Below are positions 26,482 to 37,125 of a stretch of 64,000 bases of DNA, in pieces. Source of the stretch: Aquimarina sediminis (GTDB lineage Bacteria; Bacteroidota; Bacteroidia; Flavobacteriales; Flavobacteriaceae); the NCBI RefSeq assembly GCF_002895435.1, contig NZ_POYJ01000005.1, forward strand, positions 271,232 to 335,231, in the 5' to 3' direction. The stretch's first letter is position 1; the number at the start of each line of letters is the position of its first letter. The translations under genes and the position numbers were made by a program. The notes under the pieces were generated by a model. The model had not been told where the DNA came from. It saw only the letters and a list, made by a program, of their open reading frames with translations, and did no database searches.

Positions 26482-28839
26482 ATGTTGAGCAATAATAAAA
26501 AAGCGAAGATGAAGAGTAAATTGGTAGTATGTAGTATACTTACAATACTATTATCCTGTACACAGACCGAGGAAAAAGTAGAAAATCAAGAAAGTACTAC
26601 AACGACTAATGTGGTTGATTATGTAAACCCCTTAATGGGTACAGATTCTTCATTTAGTTTGTCTAATGGTAATACATACCCGGCGATTGCAACACCATGG
26701 GGGATGAATTTTTGGACTCCTATGACTTCAAAAATGGGAGATGGATGGACTTATAAATATGATGAGAATACTATTAGAGGTATAAAACAAACACACCAAC
26801 CAAGTCCTTGGATAAATGATTATGCCGCTTTCTCTTTAATGGCAGTTACAGGAGATCTTAAATATAAAGAAGATGAACGAGCTTCTTGGTTTTCGCATAA
26901 AGCAGAAACTGTAAAACCCTATCACTACAAAGTATATCTGGCAGATTATGATGTTACAGCAGAGGTTGCACCTACCGAACGCGCAGCACATTTTAAATTT
27001 ACATTTCCAGAAAAAGAAAAATCCTATATTCTATTAGACGCTTTTTTTAAAGGTTCTATGGTAAAAATTATTCCCGAGGAAAGAAAAATTATTGGGTACT
27101 GTAGAAATAATAGCGGTGGAGTTCCTGATAATTTTCATAATTACTTTGTAGCAGAATTTGATAAGGATTTTGAAGTAAACCATACCTGGGGTGATGAATG
27201 GAAACTAGTAGAAAACTCTAGAGAAAACCAAGGAGAACATGTAGGAGCTGTGATTGGTTTTAGAACGAAAAGAGGAGAAACTGTAAACGTAAAGGTTGCT
27301 TCTTCGTTTATAAGCCCAGAGCAAGCGCAAGTGAACTTGGATAGAGAAATCGGTGAGGATACTTTTGACCAAACGAAGAGTAAGGCTAAGAATGCATGGG
27401 AAAAAGAATTAGGTAGAATACAAATCGAAGATGATAATCTGGATCATATTAAAACATTTTATTCCTGTTTGTATAGAGTATTACTTTTTCCAAGAAAATT
27501 TCATGAGTATACCAAAGAAAATGAAGTAGTGCATTATAGCCCGTATAATGGTAAAGTATTACCAGGATATATGTTTACTGATAATGGATTTTGGGATACG
27601 TTCAGAGCCGTTTTTCCTTTCTTTAATATGATGTATCCAGAGTTAAATGGACAGATTATGCAAGGATTGGCAAATACATATAAAGAATCAGGGTGGTTAC
27701 CCGAGTGGGCTAGTCCAGGACATCGTGATTGTATGATTGGCTCTAATTCTGCACCGATTATTGTTGATGCTTTTATGAAAGGAGTACCTAATATGGATAC
27801 AGAAACCTTGTTTGAAGCTATATTAAAAAACGCAAATACTTCTCAAGGTAGACCATTAGATAATGGTAAAGAAATTCATTCTGTAGGGAGAGAAGGAGTA
27901 GAGTATTACAATAAGCTAGGGTATGTGCCATATGATGTAAGAATTAATGAAAATGCTGCAAGAACATTAGAATATGCATATGCAGATTTTACCATTGCCC
28001 AAATGGCAAATAAGCTAGGTAAAAATGATATTGCGAAGACTTTTTATAAAAGATCTGAGAATTATAAAAACTTATTTGATCCAACAACCAAATTAATGAG
28101 AGGGAAGAATGAGGATGGTAATTTTCAATCTCCTTTTAACCCTCTTAAATGGGGAGATGCTTTTACAGAAGGTAATAGCTTGCATTATACCTGGTCTGTT
28201 TTTCATGATATAGATGGATTAATACAGTTAATGGGAGGAAAATCAGAGTTTGAAAAACAATTAGACGAAGTGTTTACAATGCCACCAGATTTTGATGCCT
28301 CTTATTATGGATTTACAATCCATGAAATCAGAGAAATGCAAATTGTAAATATGGGGAATTATGCACATGGTAATCAACCCATTCAGCATATGATCTATCT
28401 ATATAATTATGCTAATGCCTCGTATAAAGCTCAGAAGAAAGTAAGAGAAGTGTTAACCAAGTTATATGCGGCAACCCCGGATGGGTATTGCGGAGATGAA
28501 GATAATGGACAAACTTCTGCTTGGTATGTATTTAGTGCACTTGGTTTTTATCCCGTTACACCCGGAGTAAATCAATATGTGATTGGAAGTCCTTTGTTTA
28601 AGAAAGCGACCATAACGCTAGAGAACAATAATAAGTTCGTGATTAAGGCATCTGATAACTCTAAAGATAATGTATATGTGCAATCTTCTATTTTAAATGG
28701 AAAAGTTTATGATAATAGTTACTTGGATTTTGAAATGATACAAGAAGGAGGAGAGCTACAGTTTACTATGGGGAGTTCTCCAAATAAAAGTTGGGCAAAT
28801 AAAGAAGAGTCAATCCCATATTCTTTGAGTAAGAATTAG
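26482..28839 (+). CDS. GH92 alpha-mannosidase lipoprotein (copy 3, divergent motif)
   Basis: 785-aa GH92 lipoprotein; ILLSC is the lipobox. A second in-frame ATG at 26509 gives a shorter, more standard signal peptide and may be the true start. Landmarks: YVNPLMGTDSSFSLSNGNTYP, FWDTFRAVFPFF, FTEGNSLHYTWSVFHD with the predicted acid Glu and GDEDNGQTSAWY with the base Asp. The block that reads NEPSHH in copies 1 and 2 is NQPIQH here, which lies near the family's aglycone subsite and suggests another linkage preference. It sits 15 bp before copy 4. Confidence 0.93.
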   Translation: MLSNNKKAKMKSKLVVCSILTILLSCTQTEEKVENQESTTTTNVVDYVNPLMGTDSSFSLSNGNTYPAIATPWGMNFWTPMTSKMGDGWTYKYDENTIRGIKQTHQPSPWINDYAAFSLMAVTGDLKYKEDERASWFSHKAETVKPYHYKVYLADYDVTAEVAPTERAAHFKFTFPEKEKSYILLDAFFKGSMVKIIPEERKIIGYCRNNSGGVPDNFHNYFVAEFDKDFEVNHTWGDEWKLVENSRENQGEHVGAVIGFRTKRGETVNVKVASSFISPEQAQVNLDREIGEDTFDQTKSKAKNAWEKELGRIQIEDDNLDHIKTFYSCLYRVLLFPRKFHEYTKENEVVHYSPYNGKVLPGYMFTDNGFWDTFRAVFPFFNMMYPELNGQIMQGLANTYKESGWLPEWASPGHRDCMIGSNSAPIIVDAFMKGVPNMDTETLFEAILKNANTSQGRPLDNGKEIHSVGREGVEYYNKLGYVPYDVRINENAARTLEYAYADFTIAQMANKLGKNDIAKTFYKRSENYKNLFDPTTKLMRGKNEDGNFQSPFNPLKWGDAFTEGNSLHYTWSVFHDIDGLIQLMGGKSEFEKQLDEVFTMPPDFDASYYGFTIHEIREMQIVNMGNYAHGNQPIQHMIYLYNYANASYKAQKKVREVLTKLYAATPDGYCGDEDNGQTSAWYVFSALGFYPVTPGVNQYVIGSPLFKKATITLENNNKFVIKASDNSKDNVYVQSSILNGKVYDNSYLDFEMIQEGGELQFTMGSSPNKSWANKEESIPYSLSKN

Positions 28840-28854
28840 AAAAGTAGTAGAACA

Positions 28855-31185
28855 ATGATTTTGAATTTTTTTAAAAGGAATTATGTATACCAGTTAGTAT
28901 TACTGATTTTGTTGACTTTTTTTTCTTGTACCGAAGAAAAGAAGAAAGAAAGTACAGCGACATTAGAAAAAAAACAAGTATCAAAAGTGGAGTCGATCAA
29001 AGACTATACGCAATATGTAAACCCATTTATAGGAACATCTAATTTTGGCACGACCAATCCGGGACCAATTGCTGTTAGGGGGATGGTAAACGTATCTCCA
29101 TTTAATGTTTCGGGAAGTCAAAATCTACCTCTAGAAAAAGATAGTCGTTGGTTTTCAACACCATATGTTCACGAAAATACATTTTTAACAGGGTTTAGTC
29201 ATGTAAATTTAAGTGGAGTAGGATGCCCTGATCTAGGAGTTATTATGGCAATGCCTACAAGTGGTGCTTTAGAAACAAATCATAATTCATATGGTTCTAC
29301 TTATATCGATGAAATTTCAGAAGTAGGGTATTATTCATGTTTATTAGATAAGTACAATATTAAAGTAGAAACTACGGCAACTACAAGAGTTGGGGTCAGT
29401 AAGTATTCTTTTCCCAAGGGAAAATCCAATATCCTTTTAAATTTAGGATTAGGACTTACCAATGAACAGGGGGCAATGATAAAAGTGGTATCCTCTACAG
29501 AGATTGAAGGAGTTAGGACTGTTGGATCATTTTGTTACTACAAACCAGAGGAAGCATACCCAGTTTATTTTGTAGCACAATTTTCAAAACCAGCTGATAC
29601 ATTTGGGATCTGGAAAAAATCTGCAAAGAATAATGGGATTGAAGGGCAATGGATGCAATCCTATAATGGCAAAGTGCAAATAAAAGAAGGGTATAAAAAA
29701 GAAGTTGTTGGAGATAGTATTGGCGGGTATATGACCTATTATTTTGAAGAGCCAACTCAGGTAGAAATGAAAATAGGAGTGTCCTATGTAAGTATAGAAA
29801 ATGCACGTGAAAACTTAGAAAAAGAGGCAGTACAAATAGAATTTGATCATATTAGGCAGAAGACTAAAGAAGAATGGAATGATTATTTGTCAAAAATAGA
29901 AGTTGAAGGAGGTAAAAAAGAAGATAAAATTAAATTTTATACAGCATTGTATCATACACTAATTCATCCAAATACGCTAAACGATGTAAATGGAGAGTAT
30001 CCCAAAATGAAAACAAGAGAGACTTTAAAAACAGAAGGAACCAGGTATACTGTATTTTCTCTCTGGGATACCTATCGAAATTTACACCAATTAATGAGTT
30101 TGGTATATCCAAAACAGCAATCAGATATGGTAAAGAGTATGTTGCAAATCTACGATGAATCAGGATGGTTGCCCAAGTGGGAGTTAAACGCAACAGAGAC
30201 TACTACTATGGTAGGTGATCCGGCAGGAATAATTATTACGGATACCTATCGTAAAGGGATTAAAGATTTTGATGTAGAAAAAGCTTATGAGGCAATGCTT
30301 AAAAGTGCAGATCAATTAGTTGATAATCCATTACGTCCCGGAATCAAAGATTATATGGAGAAAGGATATCTCACAACAAAAACTACAAGTAGTGGTTCTG
30401 TATCCACTACGCAAGAGTATAATATTACAGACTTTGCAATAGCACAGTTAGCCAATGAACTAAACAAGGAAGATGATTATCATCGTTTTTCAAAACGGTC
30501 TTTGTCGTATAGGAAACTTTTTGACAAGGAGTTTAATTTATTACGTCCCAAAAATGATGATGGTAGCTGGTTAACACCATATAACCCTAATACAGGCGCA
30601 AATTTTGTAAAAAATATTGGGTTTATAGAGGGAAATGCATGGCAATATACCTTTATGGTTTCTCATGATGTAGTAGGATTAAAAAACCTTATGGGGGGTG
30701 ATAAAAACTTTTTAAATCAGTTGCAGAAAGTATTTGATACTAAGCAATATGATATGGCAAATGAACCGGATATTGCATATCCATTTTTGTTTAATTATAT
30801 AAAAGGAGAGGAGTGGAGAACACAAAAGACAGTTAACACCTTATTAGAAGAATACTATAAAAATGCTCCCGATGGGCTACCAGGAAATGATGATACAGGA
30901 ACTATGTCTGCATGGGCTATATTCTCTATGATAGGGATATACCCAGTAACACCATCTGTTCCAGAATATACTTTTTGCACTCCTAAATTTGATAAAATAA
31001 CAATCCATCTAGATCCAGAATATTATAACGGCAACACATTAGAAATAGTATCTAATGTTTCGGATGAGAACAAATACATTGATCAGGTTTTAATTGATGG
31101 GAAACCATTTGATAAATACTTCGTTTCACATGATGACCTTATCAGCGCAAAGGAGATTAAGTACATTCTAAAACGTGATAAATAG
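28855..31185 (+). CDS. GH92 family lipoprotein (copy 4, most divergent)
   Basis: 776-aa GH92 protein with lipobox FFSC. Family frame is clear: YVNPFIGTSNFGTTNPGP, SLWDTYRNLHQL, FIEGNAWQYTFMVSHD (predicted acid Glu) and PGNDDTGTMSAWA (base region, GNED to GNDD). The AHGNEPSHH block is replaced by MANEPDIAYPF, so its +1 subsite should differ strongly from copies 1-3. Activity on a different alpha-mannoside, or on mannose 1-phosphate-type linkages that some GH92 members accept, is possible but not shown. After it the first run of genes ends with a 185-bp gap. Confidence 0.9.
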   Translation: MILNFFKRNYVYQLVLLILLTFFSCTEEKKKESTATLEKKQVSKVESIKDYTQYVNPFIGTSNFGTTNPGPIAVRGMVNVSPFNVSGSQNLPLEKDSRWFSTPYVHENTFLTGFSHVNLSGVGCPDLGVIMAMPTSGALETNHNSYGSTYIDEISEVGYYSCLLDKYNIKVETTATTRVGVSKYSFPKGKSNILLNLGLGLTNEQGAMIKVVSSTEIEGVRTVGSFCYYKPEEAYPVYFVAQFSKPADTFGIWKKSAKNNGIEGQWMQSYNGKVQIKEGYKKEVVGDSIGGYMTYYFEEPTQVEMKIGVSYVSIENARENLEKEAVQIEFDHIRQKTKEEWNDYLSKIEVEGGKKEDKIKFYTALYHTLIHPNTLNDVNGEYPKMKTRETLKTEGTRYTVFSLWDTYRNLHQLMSLVYPKQQSDMVKSMLQIYDESGWLPKWELNATETTTMVGDPAGIIITDTYRKGIKDFDVEKAYEAMLKSADQLVDNPLRPGIKDYMEKGYLTTKTTSSGSVSTTQEYNITDFAIAQLANELNKEDDYHRFSKRSLSYRKLFDKEFNLLRPKNDDGSWLTPYNPNTGANFVKNIGFIEGNAWQYTFMVSHDVVGLKNLMGGDKNFLNQLQKVFDTKQYDMANEPDIAYPFLFNYIKGEEWRTQKTVNTLLEEYYKNAPDGLPGNDDTGTMSAWAIFSMIGIYPVTPSVPEYTFCTPKFDKITIHLDPEYYNGNTLEIVSNVSDENKYIDQVLIDGKPFDKYFVSHDDLISAKEIKYILKRDK

Positions 31186-31370
31186 AATGTATATCGAGTA
31201 ATAAATGAAAACTTGAAAAATTGATAACGTAAACCAAAAATCTAAAAAAAAAACTTACCCTTAAATCTTTTCTGAACTTATACATCATCCTAATAATCCC
31301 AAGGATTTTTAGTAGAGACTTTATGCTCTTTGCTATAGTTACCTATTAACTAATCATAATAATTAAACAA

Positions 31371-33602
31371 ATGAAAAACCTTATCATAATAGTTGTCATA
31401 TTGGTCTGCATCGTTTTTCAATCATGTGAAACCCATAATATCCAATTGGTTGTTGATGGTGTTACTGATTATGCTATTGTTGTGCCTGATGATGACGAAG
31501 AAAAGCTGGAAGCAACCGCAATAGTATTGCAAAAATATATAGATGAAATGTCTGGAGTCGAAATTCCTTTGGTAAAAGGTGCTAAGATCAAAGATGCTAA
31601 ATATAAAATTTATCTCGAGTTGTTAAAAGATAAAAAGGGGAAAGAACAGAAAATAGTTATAAAAACAGAAGGTAAAAATATTCACATCAAAGGAAGCTCT
31701 CAAAAAGCTATTCAAAACGCGGTATATGAGTTTCTTGAAAAATATTTAGAATATCGTTGGTATGCCCCGGGAGTAGAAAAAAATCAACCACTAAAATTAA
31801 CTGATATACCACCAATCGATTATGTTTATATTCCTAAAATAGCCACAAGAACGGTACATTCCAGATTATTTTATAATAATAATAGCTATGCCGATCAACA
31901 AAAAGTAACATACCAGGCTTTTCCTAACTATGTTCCAAAAGCAAGAGTGCATACTTTTCATAAATTCATGCCTGAAGAAGTTTTTTATGATGATAACCCC
32001 GAATATTATGCATTAAGGGGAGACAAGCGATTACCAACACAACTTTGTTTAACGAATGAGAAAGTTTTAGGAATAGTAAAAGATTCTGTTTCAAGCTTAT
32101 TTAAAAGATATCCAGAGGCTTCTGTTATTTCTGTAAGTCAGAATGATAATCAGCAATACTGCCAATGTGATAATTGTAATAAAATAGATATAGAAGAAGA
32201 TAGCCAGTCGGGAACTATGATTCGTTTTGTAAACAAAATAGCACAAGCTTTCCCGGATAAAACTATTTCTACTTTGGCCTATCAATACACTCGAAAACCC
32301 TGTAAAACCCAGCCAATAGATAATGTGCTTATTACATTGTGCTCAATAGAATGTGATAGAAGTAGTTCTATAGAAAAAAAATGTGTTGACTTTTCTGATG
32401 ATCTCAAGGGGTGGGGAAAACTAACAAGTAATATAAGGATATGGGATTATACCACTCAGTTTACAAATTTTTTAGCCCCATTTCCTAATTTGCATACCTT
32501 ACAACCTAATATTCAATTATTCAGAGATAATAATGCTAGATGGGTTTTTGAGCAGCATAGTAATAATCCTAGTGAACTTTTTGAGCTAAGATCGTACGTC
32601 ACCGCCAAACTTTTGTGGAACCCCGATCTTGATTTTAATGAGTTATTAATAGATTTTACCAATGGATATTACGAAGAAGCTGGAACATATATCAAAGAAT
32701 ATATAGATTATATTCATAATGAAATCAAAAAAGATGATGATTTTTTTCTATTCCTATACGGTGATCCTTCAGAAGCTTTTGATTCGTACTTGCATCCAGA
32801 TTTATTGAGTAAATATACCCAACTTTTTAATGAAGCAGAAAAGGCAGTTGCCGATAAACCTGATATTATAAATCGAGTAAAAATGGCTAGGTTAGGAGTA
32901 GATTATGCTGTTTTGGAAGCGTGTAGGAAAAATATCACTAAACAATACAATCTTATGACCCAAGATGATTCGGGGCATGAAGTTTCAAACCCATTCGTAT
33001 CTTCTTTGCTTGATAGTTTTATTAAAACATGCGCCAAAAATGATATTACTTTAATGAATGAAATGGGGTTCAAGATAAGTGATTATTACACTAACTATTT
33101 GTCCGCTTTGGAAACAGCAAAAAAGCCTAATAAAGCAAAAGGTAAAGATGTTAGAACAATCACTTTACCCAAGAAATATGCAAATGAAGATCCCATGATA
33201 CTTACGGATGGAGCTTTAGGAGGAAGTAGTTTTTATGCTAATTGGTTGGGGTACGAGGGTAATGATATGGAAGTTATAGTTGATTTAGAAGAATCCGTAG
33301 AGATACATACGCTCTCTACTGCATTTCTACAAGTCACCAATCATGTTGTTTTTTTCCCCTCATCGGTAGAATACTATGGTTCACGAGACAACATTAATTT
33401 TATAAAATTAGGAATAGTCGATAATTCATTTCCACTAGCAAAGACGAGTAAAATAAATGATATCCAGCAGTATGATTTAAAATTTGATTCTCAAAAGGTT
33501 AGGTATTTAAAAGTTAAAGCTAAAAATACAGAGACCCCTTATTGGCATCATGCAGCTGGGTTACCATCATGGCTTTTTGCCGATGAGATTATTGTTAATT
33601 AA
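31371..33602 (+). CDS. DUF4838 domain lipoprotein with discoidin-like C-terminus
   Basis: 743-aa lipoprotein (FQSC lipobox). Residues about 25-150 form a GH20b/GH67N-like alpha-beta domain (DYAIVVPDDDEEKLEATAIV, AIQNAVYEFLEKYL), 195-480 match the DUF4838 TIM-barrel-like region (LTNEKVLGIVKDSV, VSQNDNQQYCQCDNC, FVNKIAQAFPDKTISTLAYQY) and about 600-743 a discoidin-like domain ending in WLFADEIIVN. DUF4838 proteins are suspected glycoside hydrolases without agreed activity. It is followed after 12 bp by a GH29 fucosidase, so a linked role on fucosylated structures is plausible. Confidence 0.82.
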   Translation: MKNLIIIVVILVCIVFQSCETHNIQLVVDGVTDYAIVVPDDDEEKLEATAIVLQKYIDEMSGVEIPLVKGAKIKDAKYKIYLELLKDKKGKEQKIVIKTEGKNIHIKGSSQKAIQNAVYEFLEKYLEYRWYAPGVEKNQPLKLTDIPPIDYVYIPKIATRTVHSRLFYNNNSYADQQKVTYQAFPNYVPKARVHTFHKFMPEEVFYDDNPEYYALRGDKRLPTQLCLTNEKVLGIVKDSVSSLFKRYPEASVISVSQNDNQQYCQCDNCNKIDIEEDSQSGTMIRFVNKIAQAFPDKTISTLAYQYTRKPCKTQPIDNVLITLCSIECDRSSSIEKKCVDFSDDLKGWGKLTSNIRIWDYTTQFTNFLAPFPNLHTLQPNIQLFRDNNARWVFEQHSNNPSELFELRSYVTAKLLWNPDLDFNELLIDFTNGYYEEAGTYIKEYIDYIHNEIKKDDDFFLFLYGDPSEAFDSYLHPDLLSKYTQLFNEAEKAVADKPDIINRVKMARLGVDYAVLEACRKNITKQYNLMTQDDSGHEVSNPFVSSLLDSFIKTCAKNDITLMNEMGFKISDYYTNYLSALETAKKPNKAKGKDVRTITLPKKYANEDPMILTDGALGGSSFYANWLGYEGNDMEVIVDLEESVEIHTLSTAFLQVTNHVVFFPSSVEYYGSRDNINFIKLGIVDNSFPLAKTSKINDIQQYDLKFDSQKVRYLKVKAKNTETPYWHHAAGLPSWLFADEIIVN

Positions 33603-33614
33603 TTAGATATAAGT

Positions 33615-35099
33615 ATGAAAAATGTAAATTCAAATTTTTGTATAGTTTGGATAGCGTTGATTTTTGTTCAGAATATCATGGCACAAGCTGTATATGAAGA
33701 AGAACGCTATGTTCCCGAAACGGATCCCTTAGTATTAGAAAAACTAAAGGAATGGCAGGGGCTCAAATTTGGTCTGTTAATGCATTGGGGAACATATAGT
33801 CAATGGGGAATAGTAGAGTCTTGGTCACTTTCTCCAGAAGAATATGATTGGTGCGAAAGAAAGAAAGGATCTAACCCAAAAGATTATTTTACTTATAAAA
33901 AAGAATATGAAGGTTTAAAAAAAACATTTAACCCTGTAAAATTTGATCCTGAAAAATGGGCAAAAGCAGCCAAAAATGCAGGTATAAAGTATGTGGTCTT
34001 TACCACCAAACACCATGATGGTTTTTCTATGTTTGATTCTAAATATACTAATTATAAAATTACAGATCCGGAATGCCCTTTTTCTTCAAACCCCAAAGCC
34101 AACATTACAAAAGAAATTTTTAAAGCTTTTAGAGCTCAGGATTTATGGACAGGAGCCTATTTCTCTAAACCTGATTGGAACCATCAGAATTATTGGGATC
34201 CTTACTTTCCACCAAAAGATAGGAATGTAAACTATGAACCCGAAGCTTATCCAGAAAAATGGAGTAAGTATATCGGTTTTACGCATAATCAGATATTAGA
34301 ACTACTTACAGACTATGGCAACGTTGATATTTTGTGGCTAGATGGAGGTTGGGTAGCTAAAACCCCAAAATCTCAAATTACTAGTTGGTATGACAAGCAG
34401 TTAAACTCTAATAGTAATGGATACTTAAAACATAGAATGATCAATCAGGATATAAAAATGGATAAACTGGTCGCTAAAGCCAGAGAGAAACAACCTGGAC
34501 TAATAGTAGTTGACCGAGCCGTTCACGGAAAGAACCAAAATTATCTGACTCCAGAGAATAGGATTCCCGAAAAACCATTGCCTTACCCCTGGGAATCTTG
34601 TATAATAGCTGGCGGTGGCTGGTCATATTCTTTTAATGCAAAGTATATGTCCGGGCGTAAAGCGATACATACCTTGGTTGATATTGTAGCAAAAGGAGGG
34701 AACTTATTATTAAACATAGCACCTAGTCCCGAAGGTGAATGGGATGAAGAAGCATATAGATTATTAAAAGAAATAGGTAACTGGATGGATATTAACAATG
34801 AAGCTATTTATGGTACTACATCAATGGCTCCTTATAAGTTTGATAACATCTGTATAACATCAAAACCTGATGGTACTTTATATCTTATCTATATGATACA
34901 AGAAGGACAAAAGGATTTACCATCAGAAATCTCCTTTCCTAAATCAATTGTTTCTAATAAGGTAAAAGTAGAGTTACTAGGGTTTGATTCTACTCTAAAA
35001 TGGTCAAAAACAGAAACTGAGGTAAAAATTAAAATTCCTAATGAAACCAAAAATAAGCTTTTAAATACAGTAGCTTTTGTCATAAAAATTAGTGAATGA
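33615..35099 (+). CDS. GH29 alpha-L-fucosidase (copy 2)
   Basis: 494-aa secreted enzyme with a signal peptide ending near residue 23-24 (IMAQ). GH29 marks: GLLMHWGTYSQWGIVESW, FTTKHHDGFSMFDS, VDILWLDGGWV with nucleophile Asp243, and the C-terminal KGGNLLLNIAPSPEG. The WSLSPEEYDW insertion and longer loops set it apart from copy 1, so a different fucosyl linkage is likely. It lies in a short unit with the DUF4838 gene. Confidence 0.93.
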   Translation: MKNVNSNFCIVWIALIFVQNIMAQAVYEEERYVPETDPLVLEKLKEWQGLKFGLLMHWGTYSQWGIVESWSLSPEEYDWCERKKGSNPKDYFTYKKEYEGLKKTFNPVKFDPEKWAKAAKNAGIKYVVFTTKHHDGFSMFDSKYTNYKITDPECPFSSNPKANITKEIFKAFRAQDLWTGAYFSKPDWNHQNYWDPYFPPKDRNVNYEPEAYPEKWSKYIGFTHNQILELLTDYGNVDILWLDGGWVAKTPKSQITSWYDKQLNSNSNGYLKHRMINQDIKMDKLVAKAREKQPGLIVVDRAVHGKNQNYLTPENRIPEKPLPYPWESCIIAGGGWSYSFNAKYMSGRKAIHTLVDIVAKGGNLLLNIAPSPEGEWDEEAYRLLKEIGNWMDINNEAIYGTTSMAPYKFDNICITSKPDGTLYLIYMIQEGQKDLPSEISFPKSIVSNKVKVELLGFDSTLKWSKTETEVKIKIPNETKNKLLNTVAFVIKISE

Positions 35100-35169
35100 T
35101 ACCAATTGTTTGATGCTATTTCAATATGTACAACATACAAAAGCTAGGTTTTTTACCTTTTTTAAAATG

Positions 35170-35183
35170 TTATTGATCGAAAA
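35170..35183 (+). promoter_or_regulatory. Candidate operator: TTATTGATCGAAAA motif, copy 2
   Basis: TTATTGATCGAAAA, 57 bp before the first sulfatase start. The TTG of the motif is 41 bp upstream of a TTTG (35214-35217), the same distance as in copy 3 upstream of susC. Shared motif and spacing are seen; function is inferred. Confidence 0.45.
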
Positions 35184-35240
35184 AAATCTCAAAAAAAATA
35201 TAGTATGATCATATTTGGTTAGTATAAACACTAGAAATAC

Positions 35241-37094
35241 ATGAAAATTGTTTTCACCACACGAATACATAAAAAACTGATTAATATTTGTGTGTTATTA
35301 ATTAGTCTGCAATGTGTTGCGCAAATTAATTCTAAACCAAATGTTATCATTATTTATACAGATGATCAAGGATCTGTTGATTTAGGTTGTTATGGAGCGT
35401 CAGATATTTATAGCCCGAATATAGATCAATTAGCTAAAGAAGGAACAAGGTTTACTCAGGCCTATGTAGCAGCTCCTGTTTGCGCACCATCTAGGGCTGC
35501 ATTACTCACCGGAAAATACCCTCAGAATGCCGGAGTACATAATAATACATCACATATTCCTGGTTCTCATGGAATGCCAAAAGAACAATATACAATTGCC
35601 GAATTTTTTAAAGATCACGGGTATAAAACCGGACATATTGGAAAATGGCATTTAGGCATGAGTGAAGAAACTTCACCTAATGCTCAGGGTTTTGATTATT
35701 CTTTTGGACATTTGAGGGGGTGTATTGATAATTATTCACATTATTTCTTTTGGGCAGGACCTAATGTTCATGACCTTTATGAGAATGGAAAAGAAATATT
35801 TTACCCTGGGCAATATTTCCCTGATTTAGCATCAGATAAGGCAATACAGTATGTAGAAGAACATAAAGAAACTCCATTTTTTATGTTCTATGCTATAAAC
35901 ATGCCTCATTATCCATATCAACCTACCAATAAATGGAGAGATTATTATAAAGATGTAGAAAAACCCAGAGGTGATTATGCAGCATTTATTTCTACAATTG
36001 ATGAGAGAATTGGCTTTTTGATTGATAAATTAGAAGTATTAGGTATTAGAGATAATACAATTATAATATATCAATCAGACAATGGGTATTCTACAGAAAC
36101 TCGTGCTTTTAATGGAGGAGGTAGCTCTGGTTCATATAGAGGAGCAAAAAGTAGTTTGTTTGAAGGAGGAATAAGGCTTCCAACCATTATTAGTTGGAGG
36201 AACAATTTACCTCATGATATTGTAAATGAGGAGTTTTTCGTTAATATAGACTGGTTTCCCACCATTTCAAATCTTTGTGGTTTTGATAATTCACCAGAAA
36301 ATGTTGATGGTTTAGATATGTCCAAAATGATCATAAATCCAAGTATGACATCTCCAAGAACAAAAGCTTTTTGGAAGTATGGTAATCAATGGGCTGTTAG
36401 AAAAGGAGGTTGGAAACTAATGGGGTATCCCAAAGATACTTCGCATAAAAAAGAATTAGACCCAGAAAAGGATGTTATATTTCTTTCTAATCTAGGTGAG
36501 GATACATCAGAAATGAAAAATTTGATCCGTAAATATCCACATATTACAGAAGAGTTAAAAGAAGAATATTTGTCTTGGGAACATGGGCATGAATCTGATA
36601 TGCCAAAGAAATCCATAATACTACATCATTTGGGTAAGCATAGAAAGATTAAGGCTGTAAAAAATCTCCATGATAAGTACAATAACATTGAAGTACTACT
36701 TGACGGAAAACGAGGATATAACGATTTTAGTTCAGGGCAGTGGATAGGGCAAAATGGAAAAGATTTAGAATTTGTGATAGATCTCAATTCAATACAATCA
36801 ATATCCAAGATTTCTCTAGGTTATCTACATAATCCATCTAATTGGATTTATAGTCCCAAACAGTTTGAAGTTAGCTTCTCTAATACTGGGGAATTATATA
36901 ATAACTTAATAGTATCAAATTCATTTACAGGAATAAGCAATAAATATAATTTGATTGATAAACTATCAATTAAGACAAAACAACAGGCAAGGTTTATAAA
37001 AATAAATATAAAAGGTATTCCTAAAATTCAAAAAAACAATGAAGGAGAAGGAAATCAAGGTTGGATTTTTATTGATGAGATAATAATAGATTGA
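35241..37094 (+). CDS. Sulfatase with C-terminal discoidin-like domain
   Basis: 617-aa secreted type I sulfatase, signal peptide about 1-28. CAPSR at 81-85 is the C-x-P-S-R signature in which Cys81 becomes formylglycine; metal-binding DDQG (41-44) and GKWHLG are present. Residues about 490-617 form an F5/8-like carbohydrate-binding domain (FVIDLNSIQSISKISLGYL, ARFIKINIKGI). Removal of sulfate esters from a glycan before or during glycosidase action is expected; no maturation enzyme is in the window. First gene of a possible transcription unit with the second sulfatase. Confidence 0.93.
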   Translation: MKIVFTTRIHKKLINICVLLISLQCVAQINSKPNVIIIYTDDQGSVDLGCYGASDIYSPNIDQLAKEGTRFTQAYVAAPVCAPSRAALLTGKYPQNAGVHNNTSHIPGSHGMPKEQYTIAEFFKDHGYKTGHIGKWHLGMSEETSPNAQGFDYSFGHLRGCIDNYSHYFFWAGPNVHDLYENGKEIFYPGQYFPDLASDKAIQYVEEHKETPFFMFYAINMPHYPYQPTNKWRDYYKDVEKPRGDYAAFISTIDERIGFLIDKLEVLGIRDNTIIIYQSDNGYSTETRAFNGGGSSGSYRGAKSSLFEGGIRLPTIISWRNNLPHDIVNEEFFVNIDWFPTISNLCGFDNSPENVDGLDMSKMIINPSMTSPRTKAFWKYGNQWAVRKGGWKLMGYPKDTSHKKELDPEKDVIFLSNLGEDTSEMKNLIRKYPHITEELKEEYLSWEHGHESDMPKKSIILHHLGKHRKIKAVKNLHDKYNNIEVLLDGKRGYNDFSSGQWIGQNGKDLEFVIDLNSIQSISKISLGYLHNPSNWIYSPKQFEVSFSNTGELYNNLIVSNSFTGISNKYNLIDKLSIKTKQQARFIKINIKGIPKIQKNNEGEGNQGWIFIDEIIID

Positions 37095-37125
37095 ATTTTT
37101 TATACCTCTTATTATGTATAATCAC

